From the NCBI GenBank assembly GCA_003833135.1, contig QZLH01000277.1, forward strand, positions 26,528-90,164: 63,637 bases of DNA, given 5' to 3'. This document shows, piece after piece, positions 31,744-43,792 of this stretch (positions are counted from its first letter, which is position 1; each line of letters starts with the position of its first letter). The translations under genes were made by a program, and so were the position numbers. Origin of the DNA: Oehlia diaphana. Lineage: Eukaryota; Glomeromycota; Glomeromycetes; Glomerales; Glomeraceae. The notes below the pieces were generated by a model. It saw nothing but the letters and a program-made list of their open reading frames with translations. It did not search any database and was not told the DNA's origin.

Positions 31744-34388
31744 TCATTCTGTAGCTTCAAAATAAGAACTATTTTTAGCATAAGCGAATTTAGCTGTGTA
31801 AATTTTACGGCTATTCTTATTTCTAGCATTAGCGGTAATTAATAGCTCTCCAAACATTAAACTAAATTCTACAGGTCTATCAGTACCGCCTTCTATATCC
31901 GGTATATCAATTTCTAATTCTCCAATCTTACGCATACCCTCTTCATCACAAAATCTTGAATTCTTTCTAGGTGTAGCAAAAACACTAAACAAAATAGCAT
32001 TTTGATCTGGATAAATAGGATAATATGTACCCGAACATGGTTCATCTGGTGTAACTTCTCTGCCTCGAGTTGCTAAACAGCTGAATTTATAAATGCGTCC
32101 GTCGGAAGTTTTTCTTTTCTTTGGGTCAACTCCGGCGCGCCACAGAGGATAAACTCGGACTCCTTTTAATTCAACACAATAACAACAAATACAATAAAAA
32201 AGTTTTAAAATATTTATTATTTTTTTTAAAGAAATAACTATTTTTGATCGTTACCATAATTCATGGTGAGAACGCGAGTGGCAACTGCAGCTTTGTCAAG
32301 TCCATACATAACAGCTCCACGCAAAACGGCAGTGATCGGATTTTGAGGTACCGTAATAATAGGCACGACCGATGTAAAAGCATCTTTGATTTTCTTAACT
32401 AAATATGGACTTTCAGAAAATCCACCAACCAAAAACATTGCAGAACATTTTTGTTTAGAAGAAGCCAATTGATCTCTAATCAAATTTAAAATCTTCTCAA
32501 CAGCAGGTTTGTCAAACATAGCCAAAACATCATCATATTTAATTTCGATCAACCAATCATCATCTTCCATTGCGTCTTTAGTTTCATCAGTAACATATTT
32601 CATTAATGCTGGACATGTTCTTTCAATATCCAAATCGATACTACGAAAATCATTACTTTCACCAATGAATTCAAATTTTATCCTTGGACAAAAGAAATGA
32701 TGAATTAAATATTGATATTGACCATAATTTTCCCTTCTGAATTCATCCACAGCTGCAAATCCTAATTTCTTTTCGAGAAATCTAATGAATTCTCTATCGA
32801 CATATGTACTTCCACATAGATCGCCCGTACGTTCTGTAATTTCACTTAATTTATTATCAGGTAACAACGTTCGTGTCGTCAAATCCACTGTACCACCGCC
32901 ACAATCGACGACCATGAATGAGGCTGATATAAATAATGTATTAATGGAATATGTACCTATGTCTGTATCACTTATTATCTTAGACGTAAATAAATATAGA
33001 TTTCACTTACATCCTGCTTTAACTTTATGTTCCTCAAGTTTTCCCATAGCGTAAATTGCTGCGGCTTCCGCTATAATTTAAAAAAAAGTTTTTAAAAAAT
33101 CTACTTCGAGATTAAATAAATGTCTCTACCTACGTTCAGTAATAAATTCTAAATTATTATTTGATTGTTTTTTTTCAGTAAATCCGGCTTTATGAATACA
33201 CTCTTGAAGAATACCAATAGTATGAGGTCTCCTACGAAAATTTAATAAAGAATAATCACGTGACTATTCAGTCAACAAAAATTTACACCAATTTTATAAT
33301 TAAAATTTTACCCCACGTGACCGGTGATATTTAAGGGGTTGTGAAAAAAATAATTTTGGAAGGCAAAAAAAAAAACGAAGTCCCTCAGATAAATATAAAC
33401 AGTGAAAACGCGGTGGGGTGTGATGCAGGTGATGAATATTATTAGGTCACGTGGGGGTGAAAAATTTAGTGGTGTTACTGGGAAAGTGGTCAACAAAACG
33501 GAATTAAGAAATTAAAAGTGGGGGCACTGACAAGATGGTGGAAATATTTTATGGAGTAAGACAAGTAAGACGAATAGTTACCATTCAGCTGGTACGGTGA
33601 AGACGAATCGAGCTTGAGTAAATTTAATACCAGGCCATCGTTTATCCAAAACCTCTTCAATCAACTATAAAACAAAATGACACAGTTTCTAATCAATTTC
33701 TTCAAAAAAAAAAAATAAAAGAAAAGAATAACTTCATCGTTTCTAATATTTACAGGTTTCATCTGAGACAAATAATCAGAAATTGCTTTTTCATAGTCAA
33801 GACCATTAGGAAGATAAGGTTTTTCGAAATTTCTAAGATTATCGGCTAGATGTAATTTAAATAATTCAACAGGTAAAGTATTATTAGTTTCCGAGGATTG
33901 ACGACGAGATTTTTTAGTTGGTTCTTGAGCTAATGCTGGAAACCCCCAGCAAATTACTGGCCATTTTTTTGGGTCTGGTGATGCCGTATTATATTGAAGA
34001 ACTGTATTTGTTTTTGGCATAGTTAATCTTGTTCTAAGTCGTCCAGGCCTGAGAAGGATGAACAATGCATGAAAAAAAAGGCAGAAATAATTTCGTTTTT
34101 TAATAATATTGCGGAATAGATACCATGAATCGTTAACAGTGATATCCGGGTTATTTTGATTAGCATAAGCGAATCCTAAATATAAGGAAGATATTGTATT
34201 AAAAAAATTAATGTATATTTCAAATATCTTAATAAATTCTTTTACCTGAGTATGTAGTTCCAAAGTCTTCAAATATTTGAATTGAGAAAAGATATAATTA
34301 GGGTATATTAAAACTAAAGAGAATGTATAAAAAAAGTTAATCAAAAAATACCTATAGCGACTACAGCGCGAAAATTTTTGAAATTCAT
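31744..34388 (-). CDS. HSPA12-like Hsp70 family protein H3 (nine exons, including a 21-nt exon)
   Basis: Model: complement(join(31744-32162, 32255-32923, 33011-33070, 33134-33231, 33582-33664, 33754-34048, 34124-34175, 34246-34266, 34352-34388)); phases close to 577 residues. The phosphate-1 loop 'AIDFGTTYSGFAY' is assembled from three exons, the middle one only 21 nt (34246-34266). Phosphate-2 'VVDCGGGTVDLT' lies at about 220-231 and the adenosine motif 'FLVGGFSESPYL' near 376. Like H1 it has an intron just after the 'QMKP' segment. Its C-terminus is more diverged and ends 'YFEATE'. The intron 33232-33581 is long for this locus (350 bp) and contains three CACGTG-type motifs. Head-to-head with partner E (667 bp). 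Confidence 0.85.
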
Positions 34389-35055
34389 GATTAAAAAATT
34401 CAATAATTTCTTTGCACAGTAGAAACGAGTATTTAATTAAAATTGCAAAATAATTTAATAATTCCAATTATATTTTATACGCTTAAAGTTGTGGAACAAC
34501 GAATAATTGATATCGCAAGAATCAAAAGAACTCCGAGAACAACTCCATATAATTTGTGTAATTTAATTTGACTAATTAAATCAAATAGATTGTGTTTAAT
34601 CACTTTGTTCGTATTTTAAATCAAAGAACAATCAAAAAAGAATTTTTTAAACCTTACAAGTTATTGATGAGAAATATAATATGAGTAGATTTCTTATTGA
34701 AGAACGCCCTTTGTCTTTATTTACTAAAATCTACTATACCATAATTGTTTCCGAAATTGGAAGGCTACACGATTTTTATGAGGTAATCAAAATGGTATGA
34801 CTAATTAAGTTTAAACTCTTATTATCCAACGGAAGATATGATTGAATAATATTAACATTTTTGTTTTTTTATGATTGTTCTTTTTCACATTTCTCATCAA
34901 TAACACTTTTTATTTACTTTTTGTGAACCTATTAAAATTATCTCAACGTAGCAAAAATATGTATTTAATCTCATTTACATTAAATCATTTTTCTAAGAAG
35001 CGTCATTTTTTTAAATAAAAAATCATTCAAAATTTTTTCTTTTTTAAAAAACAAA
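34389..35055. promoter_or_regulatory. Divergent promoter region of H3 and E
   Basis: 667 bp between outward-facing start codons. No canonical heat-shock element was found; TTC/GAA triplets occur near 34690-34715 and 34750-34765 with wrong spacing. Confidence 0.45.
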
Positions 35056-37089
35056 ATGGGTGGGCAGGATTCAGCCGGAAATAAACAGTTGACTTCGTCG
35101 TATGCTAAAATAGTGTCTTCTCAACAACAAAATTCACTTTCTTCACAAAATATTGTATCTCAGCCTTCGCCATCTACATCCTCTTCCACTTCTCCTCCTG
35201 CACTTTTGAAGCAGGAAAAGATTGATCAAACGCAATGGAACACTGCAGAATGGTTCGGAAAAGATGCTTATTGGCAAAATGATCTCGTTAAATGGATAAT
35301 CCTCGCTTCGGAAGAAAAAGAAAGTTCTGAACAAAAAAATATTGATAAAGGATTGAAAATAATTAGGAAAGAAACAGATGAAATATTTAAAGCGGGAATG
35401 GTTAATTCAGATTCTTATAATACTTGTTTAGATTTAATTACGAGATGTAGAGATATTCGTGATTCTAATTTTGATTATAATAAAAGAATTGAATTATTAA
35501 AGATTATATTTGGTTATTTACAAATGAAATCTGAGGAAGCTAATTTGATTATCAACACTATAGAACAAATGAGCATTGAGCAACGCTCAGTTTTAAGATT
35601 TATGACTCATCAAAAGATTCAATCAAGAATCGCTTTTTTGAGAACTACCTTAAAAACTCATAAGTCGAGTACCGATATGGAAGGATATCATTGTATTACA
35701 AATCCATATTATGGTGAATTGTTTAATCAAAAAAAAGCGGCTATAACTGAATTACAAGAGGCCATTGACATTTTTAAAGCTTCAAATTCCGAGTTAAATA
35801 ACAAATATGATGAACTATTAGCTGAAAATGATAGACTTCGTGAAAAAAATTCAGAATTAGAAGGGCAAATCCGACTCTTATCACAAGCGGATCAAACAAA
35901 AACAAGTCATGAATCTTTTATTAGAGAGCTTATAGAAAATTGTAACAAAATGACTCTCAATGACGATAAAATGAAATCGGAATACGAAACGCAAATAAAA
36001 CAACTGAAATCAGAATACGAAACACAAATAAAACAACTACAAGAACGTGAAAGTAAAATGAAACCAGAGTATGAAGCAAATGTAAGACGACTTCAAGAAC
36101 GTAACGATAAAATGAAATCAGCCTACGAAGAACATATAAATCAACTTCAAGAAGAAGCAAACGAATTACGCAAAGAAGCAAAATCGGCTAACGATGAAGC
36201 ATCGGGTTATCAGGCTGCTCTAGGAAGTGCAACAAACGTTCGTTGGAGTGACAGCACTTTTAACAATCCCATTCAATTAACGAAAGATATTGAAAAATTT
36301 CAACATTTGTTAGCTGATTTTACTAAAGTTAAAGGGAAATCTGTCAAAATTGATGAGGATGCTGCCAAACAATTATTAACTAAATATGAATGTAAAGCAA
36401 ATCTCAATTCTAAAGAAATTAAAAATTATTTAGCGGCTGCTCTTCAACGAATGATTCTTGAAGCAATATTTAATATTGCGGATAATTTATATAGATATGC
36501 TGAAAGTTCTAACTCTTTTAATGATGGACGTCTTGAATCGTTTATAGTCTATTATACTCAAGAACTTGTTGAATATACAAATCTATTAGCTAAAAGCCGC
36601 GAAGGAAAAGACAGCATTACTAATGTAACTCCAGTTAAAATTCGCCAGCAAGTATATGCTGCTTTAGGATCTCGTGGATTCGCTAAATCTAATCATTCAT
36701 ACATGAACAAACTTGTTAATGATTTAGTGAATAAAATGGAAAAGTATCGTGAAGTGGTTGATGAAGAAAGAAAGAAAACTTTACATTCCGAAGCCGAAAA
36801 AATTATTCGTATTGGTATGCAACTTTGGTTTTGTTTGAAAGCTCAAGAACCAGTACCAAAAATTCATTGGTTTAAATCTGGTGCCCATATACAAACACAT
36901 CTCATGGTAGGATCCTGGGAGAGTGAAAATATTAAAGAAAATGAGGTAGATTTTGCATTTTTCCCTCTTATTATTGCTCAAAATGACACTCAAGATAGTC
37001 AAGTTTTTAATAAAGCTCAAGTTTTCGTTCGTCCAAAACAAAACGGAAAGTTTCAAAAAATAAAAGGATATAGCTTCTCTTTATTTTAA
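35056..37089 (+). CDS. Cluster partner protein E (long coiled coil)
   Basis: 677 residues, single exon. The N-terminal part differs from the other paralogues: a Ser/Gln/Pro-rich start, then 'WFGKDAYWQNDLVKWIILAS' instead of the 'WLASL...YLFII' helix. A long coiled coil covers about 225-385 and contains three or four near-repeats of '(M)KSEYETQIKQLQER' at about 305-360 (nt 35968-36150), a sign of recent internal duplication. The shared domain follows: 'YQAALGSATNVRWSDSTFNN', 'TPVKIRQQVYAALGSRGF', 'FCLKAQEPVPK', 'DFAFFPLII', 'KAQVFVRPKQ'. Head-to-head with H3, and its 3' end lies only 181 bp from that of H4. Confidence 0.9.
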   Translation: MGGQDSAGNKQLTSSYAKIVSSQQQNSLSSQNIVSQPSPSTSSSTSPPALLKQEKIDQTQWNTAEWFGKDAYWQNDLVKWIILASEEKESSEQKNIDKGLKIIRKETDEIFKAGMVNSDSYNTCLDLITRCRDIRDSNFDYNKRIELLKIIFGYLQMKSEEANLIINTIEQMSIEQRSVLRFMTHQKIQSRIAFLRTTLKTHKSSTDMEGYHCITNPYYGELFNQKKAAITELQEAIDIFKASNSELNNKYDELLAENDRLREKNSELEGQIRLLSQADQTKTSHESFIRELIENCNKMTLNDDKMKSEYETQIKQLKSEYETQIKQLQERESKMKPEYEANVRRLQERNDKMKSAYEEHINQLQEEANELRKEAKSANDEASGYQAALGSATNVRWSDSTFNNPIQLTKDIEKFQHLLADFTKVKGKSVKIDEDAAKQLLTKYECKANLNSKEIKNYLAAALQRMILEAIFNIADNLYRYAESSNSFNDGRLESFIVYYTQELVEYTNLLAKSREGKDSITNVTPVKIRQQVYAALGSRGFAKSNHSYMNKLVNDLVNKMEKYREVVDEERKKTLHSEAEKIIRIGMQLWFCLKAQEPVPKIHWFKSGAHIQTHLMVGSWESENIKENEVDFAFFPLIIAQNDTQDSQVFNKAQVFVRPKQNGKFQKIKGYSFSLF

Positions 37090-37270
37090 AGATTTCTCAT
37101 ATGTAACTTCTGTATTTTATACTCAATAAATATTTATTTTAAAAAATAATCTGTCCCGAATTTGTCTAATGCATAAAGTATAATTCAACCTTCTAATAAC
37201 AATGAATTACTTCAAAACTTGGTTTTATTAAACCATAAGTACAATATAAATAAATACATTTATATAGCTA

Positions 37271-39343
37271 TCAAAGAGTTAATTCAAGAGTAGTTTCATT
37301 ATAAATTTCACCAGTTGACTTATTTTTAGCGGTAGCTTTAATTTCCACTTTACCAAAAGCAAGTGAAAATTCAATGGGACGGTTTAAACCTAGATGAGTA
37401 TCATATGTTTTTACCTTTATAACTCCTAATAATCTCATTCCGGGATCATTACAATATTTTGCTTCATATTTTGAAGTATAATAAACATTAAATGTTATAA
37501 TATCTTGATTTGGTCTTATTGGATAAAAATCTCCCGAAAATTTTTGATTTACTTTAACATTGCTACCACGTTTTGCCAATTCATGAAAATAAAGATACAT
37601 TCCATCCTTTGTTCTTTTGTTTGGTTTATCACCAGAAACCTAAAAATAAATTTTACTAGCTTCATTAATTTGTTAAAAATTTTATTCACACGCGAAAAAA
37701 AAAAAAAAACTTGCCCATGGGCGACAAACTTCGATTCCGTATGTCCATTTTAACACTCGATCAGGTACAATATCATTATCAACATTAAGTCCGTATGTAA
37801 TAGCACCACGAACTATTGCTGCTATTGGTACAGCTGGCACAGCGATGATAGGAACTTCATGTTCAAATGTTTCTTTAACTTTACGAAGTAAATAAGGAGA
37901 TTCACTAAATCCTCCTACCAAAAACATTGCTGAACAAGTTTTTTCCGAAGAATTTTTTAGCTGATCATCAATTAAATTTACAATTCGATCAATCACGGGA
38001 TCGAACATTCCTTTAACAGTTTCATAGTCAACTTTTAATATCCATCCAGCTTCTTCCATTTGTTCTTTGATTTCATCAACAACGTATTGTGGTAAACTAG
38101 GACAGAATTGTTGTAAATTTAATTTTAAAGTTCTATAATCTTTTTTTTCTCCACTAAATTTAAATTTAATACGGGTGCAAAAAAATCTTTGTACTAAATA
38201 TTGCATTTGACCATAATTATCTGTTTTCAATTTCGCTAGAGCTTGAAATCCAACTTTTCTTCCGAGCCAATGTAAAAATTCTTTATCTACGAATGTGCTG
38301 CCACATAGATCACCAACACGTTCAGTAATCTCACTTAACTTATTTTCCGGAAGAAGTTTTCGTAAAGTTAAATCAACTGTACCACCTCCGCAATCAGCTA
38401 CTAAGAATGAATCTTTTTTAAAAATAACGATGTTAATTTAACTTTAAATATTATTGAAATATTAGTAAAAGAAAATATACCATTTGGTTGTAAGTTATGT
38501 TCTTTTATAACACTAAGACAATGAAGTGCTGCAGCTTCAGCTGGTGAAATAAATATAATGGTTATGAATCTTGAATAAAGTATATAAATATAAATATAAT
38601 CAGAGAATAATTTAATATAATAGACATACGTTCAGTTGTAAATTCGAGTTGTTGTGAATTCAAAGATGGTAATAATCCTGCTTTGTATGCACATTCTCTC
38701 ATAACTTTAGTTGTGTGTGGAGGCTATAAATATGATATAAACAAAGTATGTATTTTACCAAAATAAAATAAAATAAAATAAATAAATGATTTAATTATCA
38801 CGTACCCATTCGGCAGGGATTGTTAATACAAAACCGACTTGTTGAGGAAAATTTATAGTAGGCCATCGTCTTTCTAGAGTTACTTGAATTAATTTTCTCA
38901 TTTGAGTTAAATAATCTTCAATAGCTTTTGTATAACGTAATTGAGGCGGTAACCAAGGTAATTCTTTTTTACTTAAATTTGATATATGTAACTTAAATAA
39001 TTCAACAGGACGTGGACGCTGTCCTTCTGTATCATCTGGTACTTCATCAGGATCTTCCTCTAAAGCTAAATTCCCCCAACTGGTGACATTTTTATACTCT
39101 TCATCATATTGAAGTGCTGTGGGTGCTTTTGGGACACCTTCTTTTCCCGGCCTAACGATTGTATCATTAAAGAGATTAATTTCGTAGGGATTTTATTTTA
39201 ATTAAGAATTGATTACGCCAATTAAAATATAATTACCATGAATAATTTACTACAACAGTTTCTTGATTTTCTTTATGAACATATGCAAAACCAGAATATG
39301 TAGTCCCAAAATCTATTGAAACAAGAACTCTTATGTCATCCAT
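37271..39343 (-). CDS. HSPA12-like Hsp70 family protein H4 (six exons, one GC-AG intron)
   Basis: Model: complement(join(37271-37639, 37715-38412, 38481-38540, 38630-38723, 38806-39151, 39237-39343)), 557 residues. Phosphate-1 'SIDFGTTYSGFAYV' at about 9-22, phosphate-2 'VADCGGGTVDLT' at about 206-217, adenosine 'FLVGGFSESPYL' near 363. The exon-5 donor is read as TGG|GCAAGT, a GC-AG intron; the equivalent site in H5 is TGG|GTGAGT. If that intron is retained, translation runs into a Lys/Phe tail and stops after about ten residues. Closest to H5 in sequence and identical in exon layout. Head-to-head with partner F (619 bp). Confidence 0.88.
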
Positions 39344-39962
39344 TATTATTATTGTCTTTTTTTTACAACTTTTTGTGAAGAATTTAAGAATTTAAAAATA
39401 TTTTTTTTTTAGTATCATAATCCTGATAACCCGCCCGGCACGTGACGATGTACAACAATAAACTTCGGACATAATCCGTTTCAAAATAAATAAAACGATC
39501 TCCGTTATTCATTCCAGAAAAAGAAATATACAAGGTCTATTGAAGACTTATCCTTTTTTTGGAAACTATTAAAACAAGATTTAAATCAAGTTATTTTATA
39601 CCAGTATAAATTTTCCATTAAAGTATTAATTATTTATTATAATTATAAATTTTATTGTACATTATATTATGTTCTAAAAATTACACACTATTTTAATCAT
39701 TTGATTAAATAATAAGTTGAATAAAAATCTACGTTTGTGAAACTCAAATTATTTCATATTAAGAAAGTGATTAAAAAAAAGTATAATTATAAAAAGTAAT
39801 ATGATTAATTTAATTTTTACCCAAAAAAATATTTATTGGATTTTTAGCTTAGTCAAATTAAAAATTCGATCTTACTGCGCCTTACATGTACGTAACGTAA
39901 CACTTTAGCATCCATAAAAAAAAAATTGAAAAAAATTACATTTATTGTATCCACAAACTATT
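39344..39962. promoter_or_regulatory. Divergent promoter region of H4 and F
   Basis: 619 bp between start codons. A CACGTG lies at about 39436-39441, about 95 bp from the H4 ATG. A two-unit HSE-like ttccagaa lies at 39512-39519, followed by another gaa out of register. Both are weak calls. Confidence 0.4.
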
Positions 39963-41507
39963 ATGGCGACAAGTCAAACACCTTTAAAACGAAGAAGTAT
40001 AGCACAAGATCGAGAAGTTGTTAGAAACCACAGTAAAAATGAATATTCTATAGATGTAGTTAATGAGAATAACTGGCAATTATTTATGTGGTTCGCTTCC
40101 TTGGAAACAATTGAGAATTATATTTGTTTATTTATTCTTGTTTGGGATGTTATTCCAGTACGGAATAGTCCACAATTTTCAAGAGAATTAAAGGAAGAAA
40201 CTGATAAATTAATTCAAATTATCAAGGAGTTAAATATTTCAGAAGAAGACGATAAGAATTATCCTAAAATGTTAGGTGATTACAATAATTATCGTTTCGT
40301 TGCTGAACAAACTTTTAGACAAAATTTAGTTCATGATGTTTGGAAAGAATTGGAAAACTATGGATTAAAGAATAATTCTTTTGCCGTTTCGGAACAATTA
40401 GGACGTTGTTCATTGTTACAAAAAAAAGAGTTAAGAGCGATGATTTTGTCTAGGATAAAATCTTTTCAATCATTTTCAAGAAAAATTAAAGGAATAAAAG
40501 AATTACAAGAAGCACCCCTTAATAATAAGAATTCACAAGTTAGTAATTCAACAATTCTTGTAGATAGCAATAAACAATTAATTGAAGGTACTCAAGATAT
40601 TCGAGTACTTTTGAAAAAAAACGAGGATTTAACAGCTCAAGTAAAAGAATTGATGAAAGAAAATTCGAAACAACAAGCAGCTCTTGGTAATTTAACAAAT
40701 GTATCTTGGAATGATGATGATCCACATAATTCAAAAAAATTAATTAAAGGTATTACAGATTTACAAGATATGCTCTCAGATTTCACAATGGTTCAAGGAA
40801 GTGATTTTAAGATACTTAACGAAGAAGCAAATGCTCTTTTAGGAGCTTTTAACTGCGAAGTAAATTGTCCTAGTTCGCGAGCAAGCCTTGTTTTAGGGTT
40901 TTTACTTCAAAGGGTTACAATTGTCAAAATTTTAGAAGAAGTTGAAAAATATTTAAATGGCATGCTTGAAGGAAGTCGAGAAACGGCTCTTGAGGGAGAA
41001 ATTGCAAATACCACCGAAACTTTAATTAATCAGACAATATTATTTGAGAAAAATCGGGAGGGAGAAGACGATATCACTAAGATTACGCCAGTCAAAATTC
41101 GTCAACATGTTTATTCAGCTCTTAGTTGTCGTGGTTTTCCGAGGGATCACTCTTTAATCAGAACCACAGCAAGTAAATTGTTGCATAAAATGGATAGATA
41201 TAGACAAGTTGTAGATGAAGAAACTAAGAGTGAAATGGATGATTTAGCTGTTCAAATAACTCATAAAGTTATTAATATTTTTCATTTTGGTTTTAAAACA
41301 CAAGCTTCCGTACCAACTTATAAATTTTTCGATGCTGGTCAAGCTTTGGAACCGCATCTCATGCAAGGAGCTTTTGGAATTGAAGAATCTAAAAAATTGG
41401 AAGTGGAAGTTTGCGGATTTCCTTGCATCGGCATATTTAATGGTGATAAATCGAGTGATAGAATTTTTATAAAAGCCCAAATTATTACAAGATCGAAGCG
41501 GTTATAA
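39963..41507 (+). CDS. Cluster partner protein F
   Basis: 514 residues, single exon. I place the start at the ATG at 39963, because 'MATSQTPLKRRS' aligns with the start of G ('MASSQTSSKRRS'); the open frame upstream has no ATG. N-terminal helix 'LFMWFASLETIENYICLFIL' at about 40-59. A short heptad region near 215-235 precedes 'QQAALGNLTNVSWNDDDPHN'. The C-terminus keeps 'TPVKIRQHVYSALSCRGF', 'FHFGFKTQASVPT', 'VEVCGFPCI' and 'KAQIITRSKRL'. It is the closest relative of G. Head-to-head with H4 and directly upstream of the PARP-domain gene on the same strand. Confidence 0.9.
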   Translation: MATSQTPLKRRSIAQDREVVRNHSKNEYSIDVVNENNWQLFMWFASLETIENYICLFILVWDVIPVRNSPQFSRELKEETDKLIQIIKELNISEEDDKNYPKMLGDYNNYRFVAEQTFRQNLVHDVWKELENYGLKNNSFAVSEQLGRCSLLQKKELRAMILSRIKSFQSFSRKIKGIKELQEAPLNNKNSQVSNSTILVDSNKQLIEGTQDIRVLLKKNEDLTAQVKELMKENSKQQAALGNLTNVSWNDDDPHNSKKLIKGITDLQDMLSDFTMVQGSDFKILNEEANALLGAFNCEVNCPSSRASLVLGFLLQRVTIVKILEEVEKYLNGMLEGSRETALEGEIANTTETLINQTILFEKNREGEDDITKITPVKIRQHVYSALSCRGFPRDHSLIRTTASKLLHKMDRYRQVVDEETKSEMDDLAVQITHKVINIFHFGFKTQASVPTYKFFDAGQALEPHLMQGAFGIEESKKLEVEVCGFPCIGIFNGDKSSDRIFIKAQIITRSKRL

Positions 41508-41884
41508 TTATCGTCATAGGAAGTAAAATTTTCGATAACCATAATTGCAATCAAAGAGGTTATGGAATGAACCTGAAATAGAAGTTATCGATTTTTTAAG
41601 CGAGGTTCACATATATATTTTATTTCATATTTTGAGGAATCGCTTATTCGAATCATAAATAAAAGTGATTAGTAAATATATGATTATTTAAACTTATTTT
41701 ATAAAATATTTTTATATATATAAAATAAATAAAATAAATAACGAAAATTATTAAAATAACGAAATGATTTTTTTATGCATAAAGTAAGATTGTTGATCTT
41801 TATAGATATATAAAAGATGCCAAACATAGTACTACCGTCTACCGTCTTTTATCGTCATATAAATCAATTAATAACTCTTAAGAA

Positions 41885-43238
41885 ATGCCAAAATGTCTTT
41901 ACTGCTCAAAATGCGAACCAGATTTAGATCCGAATGGAAGTTTAAGTGAATATTGTAGTGATGAATGTCGTATAAAAGCTTTAAATACAGGCTTTACAAC
42001 ACCTTGTATACAATGTAACGAATATCCTAGACTTAAGTCGAGTCAATATTGTGGTTGGGTGAGATGTAGAAATTCAGCAACAAAGTGTATTAAGTGCAAG
42101 GTATTTAAATATATATATATGTATATAATATTCTCATTAAATATTGAATAAATATTGACTTAATTAATATTTTGACCGGCTTAGAAAAATTTCGTTACAA
42201 TGTTAAATTCTTTATGGTGTTCTAAACAATGTCGAGATATCACACAAAATTGGAAATCTATGGTGAAGACTAATGAGTTATGTTTAAAGTGTACACAAGA
42301 GACCACTTATTTTGGAAAATATTTTTGTGGAGAAGATTGCGAGGAATGGGTTAATGAAAATGGTATGATTTTTAATGTCCGTTATGGTTCAATAATAATC
42401 ATAATCAGTTTAAATTATTTATATTCTTATTGTTCTTTTATTTTATGTAATTTAGGACCTTGTATATTTAAGCTTTCTAAACAAGGAAATAAATTTAAAG
42501 ATATTTCCAATCAATTTATGTCTTCTTGGAAACACGAAAATAAAGCTATTCCAGAAATACATACGATATATAAAATATTTCCTGAGAAACAAATTATATC
42601 ACGCTATAATAATTATCGAGATTATATTGAGAATTTAAGACGACTCGAAGGTAGGCCATTCCCAAAAGGTGATGGGCGTGTAATGACAAAAGGAAATGAA
42701 CAACGTAGATTTCATGGAACGAGAATGTAAGCGGTTTTGATGTTATTTTTTTTTTTAAAGAAAAAAAATTTCTTTATGGACAACAATTAACAATTAATGT
42801 TTCTTTAGGAAATGTCTTTTGGGAATTCAAACAGATATGCTTTGTCCAGATATGAATTGTGCAGTATGTAGAATAATAACAGAAGGATATAAATTAATAT
42901 ATGCAAAAACAAGCAGATTTAAATATCAAAAATTTGGGGATGGAATTTATTTTTCAAGTACATCATCCAAATCTGATGATTTTAATAAAAAATCTATGAA
43001 ATATTACAATGGTGTTAATTATAAAGTAATGTTTCTAAATAAGGTGGTTGTTGGTAGAGCTTTTGAATTAACTCAAGAAAAAAGAACTTTAACTGGTCCT
43101 CCTATTAATTATGATAGTGTAGTTGGTGAACCCAGTACCTTACTTTATTATGATGAGCTGGTTGTGTATGATGAATCTGCTTGTATACCTCAATATTTAG
43201 TTGTTTATAAATTACCAAAATTACCAAATAGACAATAA
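41885..43238 (+). CDS. PARP-domain protein (ADP-ribosyltransferase) with N-terminal Cys-rich region
   Basis: Model: join(41885-42100, 42185-42362, 42456-42726, 42809-43238), GT-AG, phases consistent, 364 residues. Residues 1-130 hold repeated CxxC pairs ('CLYCSKC', 'YCSDEC', 'CIQC', 'CIKCK', 'WCSKQC', 'CLKC', 'FCGEDC'), likely small zinc-binding folds. The C-terminal half has the PARP signature: 'RFHGT' with the NAD-binding His, 'FGDGIYFSSTSSKSDDF' with the Tyr, and 'YDELVVYDESACIPQYLVVY' with the Glu at the third catalytic position. The H-Y-E triad is therefore intact, and mono- or poly-ADP-ribosylation is plausible. It sits between partner F and Hsp70-like H5, in the middle of what looks like a duplicated Hsp70/partner block. 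Target unknown. Confidence 0.88.
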
Positions 43239-43792
43239 TAGTCCATTAAAAAAAATTGATTTCAACAAATCAATTTTTTAAATCATTAACAGGATCATGA
43301 TGATTAAGAGTATCTATATGTATAGGTATGAAAAATGGCTAGTTTTATTAAAAATATGCTTTGTTTTTAATAAAATAATTTAATATTGTAGCTAAAATAG
43401 CACATTTGAACTGTTAAAAAAAATCCAATAAAAAAAAATTGTAAATAACAAATTATCCTAATAATACACTTGTATAATCATATAAAATATTTATGTTATT
43501 AAAGAAAAATAAACTTTTTTTTTGTATGTTCCTGATTTCTATTTAGTATTTATATTACAAGTATATGATTAATAGAAAGATCTTATTAATTTCAAAGTTG
43601 AATTAATCTCACCTATTTAATCTTATTAACTAACGAGAATTCTGTTCAAGCATTGTACTCATAGTGGCTCAAAGTACAATGGCTAAAAAAAATCCTACTT
43701 ATTTATATTATTCATATTTTACAATTTTATTTTTCAAACTAATAAATGCCATGTAAATAAAAAAAATAATTATGCTATATATATATATAAAG
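43239..43792. other. Intergenic between convergent PARP gene and H5
   Basis: No gene seen. AT-rich; a short (at)n run at about 43776-43790 lies beside the H5 stop. Confidence 0.5.

Noticed and set aside
39945..39962. Upstream extension of partner F
   Set aside because: It would need a TTG start; the ATG at 39963 aligns with the start of G.
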